DNA of 64,000 nt from Arenimonas daejeonensis (GTDB lineage: Bacteria; Pseudomonadota; Gammaproteobacteria; Xanthomonadales; Xanthomonadaceae): contig NZ_CP042453.1 of assembly GCF_007993735.1 (NCBI RefSeq), positions 434,001 through 498,000 of the forward strand, given 5' to 3'. Made by a program: the position numbers and the translations under genes. Shown here one piece after another: positions 49,967 to 60,600 of this stretch. Under the pieces are notes generated by a model. That model was not told where the DNA came from, did not search any database, and worked only from the letters and a program-made list of their open reading frames with translations. How positions within the stretch are numbered: the first letter of the stretch is position 1; each line of letters starts with the position of its first letter.

Positions 49967-50649
49967 GCCGCCAGGTCCTCGGGCGAGATGTCGTCGAGCA
50001 GCTTGCCGTGGTCGAGCACCAGCACGCGCCGGCGCATGCGCTTGACCAGGGCCAGGTCGTGGCTGGCGACGATGACGGTGGTGCCCGGGGCCGGCAGCGA
50101 GGCGAACAGCTGCATGATCTCGGCCGCCAGTTGCGGGTCGAGGTTGCCGGTGGGTTCGTCGGCGACCAGCAGTTGCGGCTGGGCGACGATGGCGCGGGCG
50201 ATGCCCACGCGCTGCTGTTCGCCGGTCGAGAGCTGCAGCGGCAGCGAACGTTCGCGTTCGCCCAGGCCGACCTTGTCCAGCACCGCGCGCACCCGCTTGC
50301 CGACTTCGGCGCCGGGCGTGCCGGCGATCAGCAGCGGCAGCGCCACGTTGTCGAACACGCTGCGGTCGGTGAGCAGGCGGTGGTCCTGGAACACCACGCC
50401 GACCTGGCGCCGGTGCAGCGGCACCTTGCCACCGCGCACCTTGCCCAGGTTGCGCTCATTCACCAGCACGGTGCCGCGGCTGGGCCGCTCGGACAGATGC
50501 ACCAGCCGCAGCAGGGTGGACTTGCCGGCGCCGGAATGGCCGGTGACGAACAACATCTCGCCTTCTTCGACGCTGAAGCTGACATCGCTCAGCGCCGGCG
50601 GCGTGCCGGGATAGGCCTTGGTGACGTTGTCGAAGCGGAGCAGGGCCAT
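49963..50649 (-). CDS. ftsE: Cell-division ATP-binding protein FtsE
   Basis: A 228-residue ABC ATPase. Walker A is TGHSGAGKSTLLRL, the signature is LSTGEQQRVGIARAI and Walker B is LLVADEPTGNLDPQ, with H-loop IVASHDLAL. It partners with FtsX at the septum. The start at 50649 (MALLRFDNVTKAYPG) is chosen over an upstream in-frame start at 50691 because it fits the family. The ftsE-ftsX-rpoH order is conserved in proteobacteria, but here a receiver protein and ung lie in between. Confidence 0.96.
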   Translation of the reverse strand: MALLRFDNVTKAYPGTPPALSDVSFSVEEGEMLFVTGHSGAGKSTLLRLVHLSERPSRGTVLVNERNLGKVRGGKVPLHRRQVGVVFQDHRLLTDRSVFDNVALPLLIAGTPGAEVGKRVRAVLDKVGLGERERSLPLQLSTGEQQRVGIARAIVAQPQLLVADEPTGNLDPQLAAEIMQLFASLPAPGTTVIVASHDLALVKRMRRRVLVLDHGKLLDDISPEDLAA

Positions 50650-50698
50650 GCGGATCGCGGTTGGCGGGGACACGCGCAATCTAGCAGACACGATGAAA

Positions 50699-50762
50699 TG
50701 TAGGAGGGCCTTCAGGCCCGAGACTCTTGGCGAAGCGCTTCGGGCCTGAAGGCCCTCCTACA
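50699..50762. repeat. REP-type inverted repeat pair
   Basis: A near-perfect 23-bp inverted repeat: TGTAGGAGGGCCTTCAGGCC... and its complement ending ...GGCCCTCCTACA, separated by 18 bases. It lies in the short gap between ftsE and rhlB. The ends TGTAGGAG...CTCCTACA are typical of REP/BIME elements dispersed in Xanthomonadaceae and Pseudomonas by RAYT transposases. It may also form a transcript-end hairpin. Confidence 0.75.
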
Positions 50763-50774
50763 GGTTCCGCAACG

Positions 50775-52471
50775 TCAGTGACCGGTCGGCGGCGAACGTT
50801 TGACCAGCGACTTCAGGCCCGCCTTGATCCGGCCCAGCAGTGACGGCTTCTCGGACGACGGCGCGGCGGCAGGCGCCGAACCTTCCGGCTTGCGCTCGCT
50901 GCGCGGCTTGCCGCCGGTATCGGCCTGGACGGCACCGTCGCCGACCGGACGACCACCGCGACGGCGGCGACGCTTGCGGGCCGGTGCGTTCGGATCGACC
51001 TGCATCGGCGACGACGGCGCCGGGCGCTGGGCCGGACGTTCGACGGCCGTTTCGACAGCGCCTTCGGCCGCGACCACCGCTGGCTTGCGCTCACGATGCG
51101 CGCCGGGGCGCGGGCCGCTGCGTTCGCGCGGGCCGCCGCCAGGCCGGCCACCATCGCGACCTCCGCCGCTGCGGCCACCACGGCCGCCACGACGCTCGTC
51201 TTCGGCCGCCTTGGCCTCGCGCACCTCGCGGAAGATGGCGCTGACGCTCTCGCCGTCCTCGTCGCCTTCCACCGGCGCCCGCGGGGCGCGCGGCACAGGG
51301 ATCAGCAGCTCCTTCTCGACCTGGGCCACCGGCAGCTTCTGCTCGATGTAGGCCTCGATGTCGGGCAGCGACATGGCGTAACGCTCGCAGGCGAAGCTGA
51401 TCGCGTCGCCCTCGGCGCCCAGGCGCGCGGTGCGGCCGATGCGGTGCACGTAGTCCTCGGCGTCGAACGGCAGGTCGTAGTTGTAGACGTGCGACACGCC
51501 GTCGATGTGCAGGCCGCGGGCGGCCACGTCGGTGGCGACCAGGATGTCGAGCTGGCCCTTCTGGAAACGCGCCAGCAGGGTCTCGCGCTTCTTCTGCGGC
51601 ACGTCGCCGGAAAGCACGCCGACGCGGAAGCCCGCGCGTTCCAGGCCGCGCGCGACACGCTCGACCCAGACCTTGGTGTTCACGAACACCATGGTGCGGT
51701 GGCCCTCGCTGCGGGTCAGCAGGCCGATCAGCAGCGGGATCTTCTCTTCGTCGGCCGGGAAATACACCAGCTGGCGCACCTTGGCCGCGGTGATGAACTC
51801 GGTCTCGACCACGAGCTTCTCGGGCTCGTTCATGTGCTCGTAGGCCAGCTCCAGCACGCGGTGGCTGAGGGTGGCGCTGAACAGCAGGGTCTGGCGCTCG
51901 GTGCGGATCGGCATGCGCCGCAGCAGGAAGCGGATGTCCTTGATGAAGCCCAGGTCGAACATGCGGTCGGCTTCGTCGAGCACGCAGACTTCGCAGGCGT
52001 GCAGCGAGACCACCTTGTGCTGCTTGACGTAGTCGATCAGGCGGCCCGGGGTGGCGATGATCACGTCCACGCCCTGCTGCAGCAGCTCGCGCTGCTTGTC
52101 GTAGTCCACGCCGCCGTAGATGGGGCGAAACGCAGGCCCAGCTCGTTGCCGAACTTCACCGCGTCCTTGTGGATCTGGATGGCCAGCTCGCGGGTCGGCG
52201 CCAGGATCAGGGCGCGCGGGTCCTCGGGCTTGCGGTCGGCCAGGGCCGGGCGGGTCAGCAGCCGGTTCATCAGCGCGACCAGGAAGGCCAGGGTCTTGCC
52301 GGTGCCGGTCTGGGCCTGGCCGGCGACGTCACGTCCCGCCAGGGCGATCGGCAGGGTCAGCGCCTGGATGGGGGTGCAGCGGGTGAAACCTGCGGATTCG
52401 AGGCCGGCCTGTAGCGACGGATGCAGCTCGAAGTTTGAAAACGCGATATCGGTCAGCGGTTTATCGGACAT
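50775..52471 (-). CDS. rhlB: DEAD-box ATP-dependent RNA helicase RhlB (one frameshift)
   Basis: An RNA helicase of the degradosome type. Q motif region ([26 protein letters not shown]), Walker [27 protein letters not shown] in [16 protein letters not shown] in LLFSATLSH, and [10 protein letters not shown] are all present. The tail of about 160 residues is rich in Arg, Gly and Pro ([14 protein letters not shown]). A G is missing from a run near 52118, splitting the frame after LGLRFAP; correcting gives [17 protein letters not shown]. It is divergent from trxA-rho, the classical rhlB/trxA/rho grouping. Confidence 0.95.
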
Positions 52472-52641
52472 GGGGTTCTCTGGATGCGCGGCTCTGCGCT
52501 TGCGCGGCCAGCCCGGCGGGTCGCAAACTGCGGGCATCCGGGGCGGCGGCTAGACGGTTGAAAGTCGGTCGAAAGCGCCCCAGTTTACCCCAACGGCGGC
52601 CCCAACCGGCCGCATCCCCAAATAAATCAGGAGTTTGACGC

Positions 52642-52968
52642 ATGAGCGACCAGGTGCTTCATGTGGGTGATGCCGACTTCGAGGCCCAGGTGCTCAAGTC
52701 CGATACGCCCGTGCTGGTGGATTTCTGGGCCGAGTGGTGCGGCCCCTGCAAGATGATCGGCCCGATGGTCGACGAACTGGCCGACACCTACGCCGGCAAG
52801 GTCAAGGTGGTGAAGCTCAACATCGACCACAACCCGATGACCCCGCGCCAGTATGCGGTGCGTGGCATCCCGACCCTGCTGATGTTCAAGGACGGCAAGG
52901 TGCAGGCGACCCAGGTCGGCGCGGTCGGCAAGGCCCAGCTGGCGCAGTTCATCGACAAGGCGCTCTGA
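52642..52968 (+). CDS. trxA: Thioredoxin 1
   Basis: A 108-residue thiol-disulfide reductant with the active site [14 protein letters not shown] and the cis-Pro loop [16 protein letters not shown]. Length and motifs are standard. It lies in the conserved rhlB/trxA/rho region, with GGAG upstream of the start (CAGGAGTTTGACGC). Confidence 0.98.
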   Translation: MSDQVLHVGDADFEAQVLKSDTPVLVDFWAEWCGPCKMIGPMVDELADTYAGKVKVVKLNIDHNPMTPRQYAVRGIPTLLMFKDGKVQATQVGAVGKAQLAQFIDKAL

Positions 52969-53154
52969 GCGCCCGACCGGTCGCGGGCGGTGTCCGACAC
53001 GCCCGCGACCCCGGTCCCCGAGCAGGTCCGGGCTCCGCGCGGCTTGTCGCCGCGGCCCCCACGGTGTTAGCGTTACCTCAATCACGCGCCGCTGGCGCCG
53101 ATCTTCTGCAGCATCCCCTTCCTCCCCCACGCTCGCGTTCGCGAGGTGAATTCC

Positions 53155-54848
53155 GTGTCCGAAAACGAAAACGAAACCGGCCCCAGCGCCGAGAAGCGTC
53201 CGCGCAAACCGCGTGCCGCCAATCCCAATCCTGCACCTGCGGCCGATACGCCCGCGCCTTCCTCCCCCGCTCCCGAACGCAGCCATGAAGCTCCGGCTCC
53301 TGCGGCCGCGCCCGCGTCCGGCGGCGGCGGTGAACCGTCGCAGGGCGGTGGTGGCGGTGGCGAAAGCCAAGGCGCCCCCGCGAAGGTGGCGGCGAAGAAG
53401 GCGGCATGCGCGAAGGCCGCAACCGCCATCGCCGCGACCGCTTCCGCGACAAGCGCGACCGCTTCCGCGACCGCGACCGCCCCCGCGAGGGCGGCGGCGG
53501 TGACGACGAGGCCGGCAATGCCGGCGGCAATGGCGGCGGCGAACGCAACGACCGCCCGATGCCGCAGCTGCCGCCGGACTTCCCGGTCTACAGCCTCAAC
53601 GACCTCAAGCGCATGCCGGCGCACAAGCTGCTGGAGATCGCCGACAAGCTGAGCCTGCATGAGGGCGTGGCCCGCATGCGCAAGCAGGACGTCACCTTCG
53701 CGCTGCTGAAGGTGCTGACCCGCCACCCGGCCGGTGTCGCCGGCGACGGCGTGCTGGAGATCCTGCCCGACGGTTACGGCTTCCTGCGCTCGGACGATGC
53801 GAGCTACCTGGCCGGCCCGGACGACGTCTACATCTCGCCCAGCCAGATCCGCCGCTTCAACCTGCGCACCGGCGACCACATCGCCGGCCGCATCCGCAGC
53901 CCGAAGGACGGCGAGCGCTACGTCGCGCTCAACATCGTCGACACCATCAACGGCGAACCGCCGGAGGCGTCGAAGGGCAAGGTGCTGTTCGAGAACCTGA
54001 CCCCCCTGTTCCCGCGCGAGCGTTTCCGGCTCGAGCGCGGCAACGGCAGCTCCGAAGACATCACGGGCCGCGTCATGGACCTGATGTCGCCGATCGGCAA
54101 GGGCCAGCGCGCCCTGATCGTCTCGCCGCCCAAGGCCGGCAAGACCATGCTGATGCAGAACGTGGCCCAGGCCATCCTGCACAACCACCCGGACGTGCAC
54201 CTGATCGTGCTGCTGATCGACGAGCGCCCGGAAGAAGTGACGGAGATGCAGCGCAGCGTGCGCGGCGAAGTCATCTCGTCCACCTTCGACGAGCCGGCCG
54301 CGCGCCACGTGCAGGTCGCCGAGATGGTGATCGAGCGCGCCAAGCGCCTGGTCGAGCACAAGAAGGACGTGGTGATCATGCTCGACTCGATCACCCGCCT
54401 GGCCCGCGCCTACAACACCGTGGTGCCGAGCTCGGGCAAGGTGCTGACCGGCGGCGTGGACGCCAACGCCCTGCACCGCCCGAAGCGTTTCTTCGGCGCC
54501 GCGCGCAACGTCGAGGAAGGCGGTTCGCTGACGATCATCGCGACGGCCCTTGTGGAAACGGGCTCGAAGATGGACGAGGTGATCTACGAAGAGTTCAAGG
54601 GCACCGGCAACAGCGAAGTGCACCTGGACCGCCGCATCGCCGAGAAGCGCGTCTACCCGGCCATCAACATCAACCGCTCCGGCACCCGCCGCGAAGAGCT
54701 GCTGATCGAGCCGGACATGCTGCAGAAGATCTGGATCCTGCGGAAGCTGCTGCACCCGATGGATGAGCTGGCCGCGATGGAATTCCTGCTCGAGAAGATG
54801 AAGAACACCAAGTCCAACGACGAGTTCTTCAGTTCGATGAAACGCTGA
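53155..54848 (+). CDS. rho: Transcription termination factor Rho, with a low-complexity N-terminal extension (one frameshift)
   Basis: Hexameric RNA helicase. Canonical elements: RHO_N ([24 protein letters not shown]), RNA-binding cold-shock domain ([21 protein letters not shown]), Walker [12 protein letters not shown], Walker B-region [14 protein letters not shown], arginine finger region and the terminal DEFFSSMKR. The first about 140 residues are an Ala/Gly/Arg/Asp-rich extension ([20 protein letters not shown]). A frameshift near 53376, probably a lost C in a C run, separates residues 1-75 from the rest. GTG 53155 has GAGG nine bases upstream; GTG 53146 is an alternative. A terminator follows at 54860. 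Confidence 0.95.
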
Positions 54849-54859
54849 TCACCAGCAAG

Positions 54860-54888
54860 AAAAAAGCCCCGCGGTCGCGGGGCTTTTT
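54860..54888. terminator. Bidirectional rho-independent terminator after rho
   Basis: The stem AAAAAGCCCCGC/GCGGGGCTTTTT with GGTC loop has a T run on both sides. It lies between the convergent rho gene and the TonB-C-like gene. Confidence 0.9.
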
Positions 54889-54891
54889 GCC

Positions 54892-55689
54892 TCAACCGCC
54901 CAGCGGCGTGAGCAGTTTCCAGCGTCCGGACGACTCCGAGCCGCCCACGCCCAGCGTCACGACGTCGGGCGAGGATTTTTCCAGCGTCACCCATGCCGGC
55001 ACGTCGACCGGCACGCTGCGCGTGCGGATCCAGCGTTCGCCGCGGGTGCCGGGCGGCCTGAAGCGGACCGGCACCGTCACCACGCCGTTTTCGTAGCCGG
55101 GCAGACGCCATGCTTTCGCGACCTTCTCCGAGGCGCGGCTGAAGTTTTCGGCGTGGCGGCCGGCCTGGGTGCCGACATCGTCGCCGAACAGGTCAATGCT
55201 TTCCGTGGCGACCTCGGCCACGCGCCCCTCGGCATCGAGACGGAGGATCAGGTTCACCTGCGCACCGACGCCGCGAGCGACCTCCTCGGTCGGATAGCGC
55301 GGTGCCACGAGCCTGTTGGAAGCCTTCTGCATCGCCGCCTGGGTCGGAGGATCCTTGAACTGCACGTGCTCGAAGCCCAGGCGTATGCCGTCCTCGCCGG
55401 GCTGGCGGACCACGACCAGGGCAAGCGACAGGTAGGCCTTCGCCCGCACCGGCTGGCCGTTCTCGACGATCGGCTCGAAACGCCATTGCCGGATGCGCTC
55501 TTCGAAACCCTGCATCACTTCGTCGCCGAGTTTCCTGCGGTCCACGGAAAGTTCCGCGACGCGGCCCTCTTCGTCGATGGTCATCTCGCCCGTGGTCTGG
55601 GCGGTAAATACCTCCCGCTCTTCCTTGGCCACCGCCGGCGCCGAGACCACGGCGCCCAACAACAGCAATGCAGCGAAAATGCTCTTCAT
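54892..55689 (-). CDS. Exported protein with two TonB C-terminal-like domains
   Basis: A 265-residue protein with a signal peptide (MKSIFAALLLLGAVVSAPAVAKEE). Two segments look like TonB C-terminal domains: GEMTIDEEGRVAELSVDRRKLGDEVMQGFEERIRQWRFEPIVENGQP and APRYPTEEVARGVGAQVNLILRLDAEGRVAEVATES, each with the G-x-V strand and terminal W-x-P or V-R-F. There is no N-terminal membrane anchor, unlike TonB itself, so it would be a soluble periplasmic protein. Partner and function unknown. The ATG at 55689 is preferred over a start at 55749. Confidence 0.8.
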   Translation of the reverse strand: MKSIFAALLLLGAVVSAPAVAKEEREVFTAQTTGEMTIDEEGRVAELSVDRRKLGDEVMQGFEERIRQWRFEPIVENGQPVRAKAYLSLALVVVRQPGEDGIRLGFEHVQFKDPPTQAAMQKASNRLVAPRYPTEEVARGVGAQVNLILRLDAEGRVAEVATESIDLFGDDVGTQAGRHAENFSRASEKVAKAWRLPGYENGVVTVPVRFRPPGTRGERWIRTRSVPVDVPAWVTLEKSSPDVVTLGVGGSESSGRWKLLTPLGG

Positions 55690-55823
55690 CGTCAATCCGT
55701 CGCAGGAAACTGGGACGGAAGTACACCATCGCGCCTGCCCCAGGTTCAATGCCGCATGGCCAGGCCGTCGCCTGCCCCTGACCAGGTTAGCCGAACTGCC
55801 ATTCCTTGACGCATAATCCGCCC

Positions 55824-57635
55824 ATGCATGGCACCGACGGATATCTCGGCATCATCCTGATCCTGCTGGTCGCCGCGGTGATCGCGGTGCCGATGTTCCG
55901 CCGACTCGGGCTCGGGGCGATCCTGGGTTATCTGGTGGCCGGCGTGGTCATCGGCCCCGACGGCCTGAAGCTGGTGCCCGACCCGGAGGACGTGCTGGCC
56001 ACGTCCGAGTTCGGCGTGGTCATGCTGCTTTTCATCATCGGCCTGGAGCTGAGTCCACCGCGTCTGTGGGTGATGCGCCGGCAGGTGTTCGTCACCGGCG
56101 GCCTGCAGGTGCTGCTGTCGGCGGCCGTGATCGGCCTGCTGGTGACCACTTCGTTCGCGGGCTGGAAGGGGCCGGCGGTGGTGGGCCTGGGCCTGGCGCT
56201 GTCGTCCACCGCGGTTGGCCTGCAGTTGCTGGCCGAGCGCAAGGAACTCGGCCACGAACACGGGCGGGTGGCCTTCGCCATCCTGCTGTTGGGACCTGGT
56301 GGCGATCCCGTTGCTGGCGGCGATCCCGCTGCTGGGCCAGGCCAAGGCGCTGCAGCAGTCGTCGCCGCCGATGGACGCGGTGATCACCGCCATCGGCGCG
56401 ATCATGCTCGTGGTGATTGGTGGCCGCTTCCTGTTGCGCCACCTGCTGCGCGTGGTCCCACGGGCCCGGATGGTCGAGGTGTTCACCGCCACGGCGCTGC
56501 TGGTCGTGGTCGGCAACGCCTGGCTGATGCAGCAGGCGGGCCTGTCGATGGGCCTGGGCGCCTTCCTGGCCGGCGTGCTGCTGGCCGATTCCGAATTCCG
56601 GCACGAGCTGGAGTCGCATATCGAGCCGTTCAAGGGCCTGTTCCTTGGCCTGTTCTTCATCGCCGTGGGCATGAGCATCGACCTGGGCGTGATCGCCGAC
56701 GAACCAGCCCTGATCGCCGGCGGCGTGGCCATGCTGCTGCTGGTGAAGACGCTGGTCCTGGTCCTGGTCGGGCGGCTGGCCGGTGGCGTTTCGATGCGCA
56801 GCGCGCTGATGCTGGGTGCGGTGCTGGCGATGGGCGGCGAGTTCGGCTTCGTGGTGTTCGCCGAGGCGATCCGGGCCGGGCTGATCGAGGACGCGATGCG
56901 CGACCGGCTGTTCGCCGTGATCGGCCTGTCCATGGCGGCCACGCCGCTGGCGCTGCTGGCGGTGTCGCGCTGGATGAAGGATCACCCGGAGATCCGCGCC
57001 GAACGCGAACCCGACATGATCGACCACGAGCACCCGCGGGTGATCATCGCCGGTTTCGGCCGCATGGGGCAGATCGTCGGCCGCATGCTGCGTGCGCAGA
57101 AGATCCCGTTCACGGCCTGGAGACCAGCGCCGAACAGATCGAGTTCCTGCGCCGGTTCGGCAACAAGATCTACTTCGGCGACCCGGCCCGGCCCGAGCTG
57201 CTGCGCGCCGCGCACGCCGACCGCGCCGAGGTGTTCGTGCTCACCACCGACGACCCGGACGCCAACATCCGCACCGCCCGCATCGTGAAGCGCCTGTTCC
57301 CGCACCTGAAGGTGTACGCCCGCGCCCGCAACCGCCAGCACGCCTTCAAGCTGATGGACATGGACGTGCAGGTGACGCGCGAGACCTTCCACTCCAGCCT
57401 GGTGATGGGCCAGCGGGTGATGGAGGCCCTGGGCGTGCCGCCCGCGGAAGCCGCGCGCAACACCCAGCGGTTCCGCGAGCACGACGAGGCTGCTGCGCCA
57501 GTAGCACCTGGTCTACGACGACGAAGCGGCGCTGGTGGCCTCGGCCAGGAGGCGCAGCGCGAATTGGAAACGCTGTTCGAAGCGGACGTGGCGCCGACAG
57601 ACGGCGACGGCGACGACGGCGACGCCGGGCGCTGA
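55824..57635 (+). CDS. Monovalent cation:proton antiporter (CPA2/KefB-like) with TrkA-N domain (several frameshifts)
   Basis: About 604 residues: twelve membrane helices of the Na+/H+ exchanger fold (GLGAILGYLVAGVVIGPDGLK; FGVVMLLFIIGLELSP; MGLGAFLAGVLLADSEFRHELESHIEPFKGLFLGLFF) followed by a cytosolic RCK/TrkA-N domain (VIIAGFGRMGQIVGRML). Probably a K+ or Na+ efflux system gated by nucleotide or glutathione. Breaks: near 56297 (FAILLFQDLVAIP lost around CCAGG), 57117 (GCCTGG for GCCCTGG), 57493 (two bases) and 57547 (GCCAGG for GCCCAGG); a TAG at 57502 lies in the restored frame. All probably sequence errors. ATG 55824 chosen. Confidence 0.88.
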   Translation: MHGTDGYLGIILILLVAAVIAVPMFRRLGLGAILGYLVAGVVIGPDGLKLVPDPEDVLATSEFGVVMLLFIIGLELSPPRLWVMRRQVFVTGGLQVLLSAAVIGLLVTTSFAGWKGPAVVGLGLALSSTAVGLQLLAERKELGHEHGRVAFAILLLGPGGDPVAGGDPAAGPGQGAAAVVAADGRGDHRHRRDHARGDWWPLPVAPPAARGPTGPDGRGVHRHGAAGRGRQRLADAAGGPVDGPGRLPGRRAAGRFRIPARAGVAYRAVQGPVPWPVLHRRGHEHRPGRDRRRTSPDRRRRGHAAAGEDAGPGPGRAAGRWRFDAQRADAGCGAGDGRRVRLRGVRRGDPGRADRGRDARPAVRRDRPVHGGHAAGAAGGVALDEGSPGDPRRTRTRHDRPRAPAGDHRRFRPHGADRRPHAACAEDPVHGLETSAEQIEFLRRFGNKIYFGDPARPELLRAAHADRAEVFVLTTDDPDANIRTARIVKRLFPHLKVYARARNRQHAFKLMDMDVQVTRETFHSSLVMGQRVMEALGVPPAEAARNTQRFREHDEAAAPVAPGLRRRSGAGGLGQEAQRELETLFEADVAPTDGDGDDGDAGR

Positions 57636-57642
57636 TCGCCCG

Positions 57643-60600
57643 TCAGCGCGGATCGCGCAGGAAACGCGCCAGCGACGGCGCACCGCCGCTACGTGCCGGC
57701 TCGAACTCCGAGGCCACGTCGACGAAGCCGCGCAGTACGGCGATGTCGTGCGGCGTCCGGCCCAGGCCGTCGCGGGCCTGGCGGTTGGCGCCCTCGCGCA
57801 GCAGGCGCTGCACCACGCGCGGCAGGCCATGCAGGGCCGCCAGGTGCAGCGAGGTGAAACCCCGCGGGTCCTGCGCTTCCAGGTTCACGTCTTCGGCCAG
57901 CAGGCGCTCCAGCGCCGCCAGCAGTACTTCCTCGTCGCAGGCGGTGCCGGGCTCGGCGCGCGCACCGAGCAGCAGCAGCAACGGTGTCTGGCCGGCGGCG
58001 GTCGGCTCGTCCGGCGAGACGTCCGCCAGCAGCAGCACGTCCACCAGGGCCAGCACACGCTGGCGGTCGCGCGACGAAAACGCGTGCAGCGCGGCGCAGT
58101 GCAGCGGGCCCAGGCCCCTGGGCGTCGCGCGCCTGGGCATTGGCGCCATGCGCGAGCAGGCGCGAGATCAGTTCCGGCTGGCCGAGTGCGGCGGCCAGCA
58201 TCAAGGGGGTCACATCGCCGGGAAGCGACAGGTCGGGCGCGGCGCCGGCCCGCAGCAGCTTATCCACCACGCCGACATGGCGCATGCTGATCGCGGCGGA
58301 CAGCGGCGTGGCGCCGGTGCGCGCCGCCAGCGCGGTGTCGGCGCCGCGTTCAAGCAGCAGCGCCACCACCACGTCATGGCCACCGCCGGCGGCACGCAGC
58401 AACGCGCTGCAGCCCTGCGCGTCGGTGCCGTCCACCGGCAGGCCGAGCTCGAGCAGGCGCAGCACGGCTTCGGCGTCGCCGGCCATCGCCGCGGACGGCA
58501 GGTCGGCCGCCTGCAGGGCGCGGCCCGGCAGCTGCCACTGGCGCCATTCGAGCCAGTGCGAAAGTTCACGGCGGTCGGCGGCCAGCGCCAGTCCCAGTGG
58601 CGTCTGGCCGTCGGGTGCGGCCAGCGCGGGCGAAGCGCCGTGGCGGATCAGCACGCGCAACGCGCTCTCGCGGCCCAGCGTGGCGGCGCAGTGCAGCGCG
58701 GTGTGGCCGCGGCCGTCGCGGGCATTGGGATCGGCGCCGGCGGCCAGCAGCGCCTCGGCCAGACGCAGCCAGCCCAGGCGGATCGCCAGGCCCAGCGGCG
58801 GATCGGCGGGCGCACCACCAAAGGCGTCGGCGCCGCGTTCGAGCAGCATCAAGGCCAGGTGTTCGTGACCTCGACTGGTGTGCTCGGCGTCCATGCAGGC
58901 CTGCAGCCAGCGTGCCAGGCCGCCACGGCCGCCGACCGGCTGGCCACGCTCAAGCAGGCGGTGCAGGGCCGAAGCCGCGTGGCCGCCACGACCGAGCAGG
59001 TGGAACAGCACGCTGTCCTCGCCGTCGATCAGCAGGTCGGCGCTGGCGCCATGGCGCAGCAGCCATTCCAGCGCCACGCCCTCGCCTTCGCCGGCGAACT
59101 CCAGCAGCAGCGAGGCCAGGCCGCGCGCATCCGGGCCGGCACCGAGGCGCAGCATGGCCTCGGCCGATTCGCGCCGGTCGGCCAGCAGGGCCTCGCGCAG
59201 CAGTTCACGCGGGGTCTTTTCGAAATGGCCTTCCGACAGGCCCTCGGCGACGCTGGCCGGCAGCGGATAGGCCGGGTCGAGCACGGCCACCAGCGGCCAG
59301 CGGCCGCTGCCCAGGCGTATTCGAGCGCGCGCCGGCCATCCTGGTCGCGCTGTTCCGGATTCACGCCGAGTGCGATCAGGTGGCGCAGGAATTCCGGCGA
59401 CACGCCGGCTTCCGCAGCAAGCACCAGGGCGTTGCGGCCGCGCGCATCGGCGGCCAGCACGTCCGGACGGGACTGGGCCAGGCGCGCCAGCACGCCGGCG
59501 TGGCCGCCGCGGGCGGTTTCCAGCAAGGCGGTCAGATCATCGGCATCACGCGCGTTGCGGTCGGCGCCGGCGTCGAGCAGTTCACCGACGATCTCGGCGT
59601 TGCCGGCGGCACAGGCGTTCAACAGGGCCGTGCGCTGGCGCGCGCCGCGTGCGTCCACCCGGGCCTTGTGTCGCAGCAGCAGCTGCACGCCGGCGGCATC
59701 GTCGTCACCCGCGGCCGCGGCCAGCAGCGCCGGCTGGCCGTCCTTGGGTTCGGGCTTGGCGCCGCGTTCGATCAGGAACCGCGCCAGGCGCCAGTTGCCC
59801 GCGGCGCAGGCGATGCCCAGCGGGCTGAAACCTTCGGCATTGAGTGCTTCCAGCGACGCGCCGGCATCCAGCAACAGCGCGGCCACCGCGGCGTCGGTGC
59901 TGCGTGCGGCGTGATGCAGCGGGGTATTGCCCTCGGCATCGGCGCGACGGGCATCGGCGCCATTCGCCAGCAGGGTCATCACCGCTTCCGGGCGACCGTG
60001 CCAGCTGTCGCGGGTGGCGGCCAGCAGCGGCGTCAGGCCGGCGTGTTCGGCGTTCAGGTCGACGCCGCGCGCGATCAGTTCGCGCAGCAGGCGCAGGTCG
60101 CCAAGCAGGGCCGCCAGCATCGGCAGCGTGCGCTGGTCGCGCTCGTCGGCGGCCGGCACGGCGGTGGGATCGGCGCCAGCGTCCAGCGCCGCCAGTGCGA
60201 CCTCGATCCGGCCGGCCTGGACGGCGGCATAAAGCTGCGCATCGGGATCATCGTCGTCCGCGAGCAGGTCGGGCGCGAATCCGGCATCGGCATCGTCGTC
60301 GCCATGGATCGGCAGCGACATCACCGACGGTTGCGCGGGTGCGGCACCGAAGCGCTGCAGGACGTAGTGGGCCAGCAAGGCCGAGGCCAACTGCAGCAGC
60401 ACGGCGGGCAGGCGCAGGTGACCCGGCACCAGGCCCGGCCAGGCCAGCAGAAGCCCGCCGGCCAGCACCACGAACACCATCAATGCGACCAGGAATCCGC
60501 GGCCGGCGTCTGCCGGACCCGCCGATCCCACCGCCGCCGCCAGGGCCGGCAACCGGGCATCCGCCCGCTCCGACAGGCCGAAGGCCGGCCAGGCGCGCCA

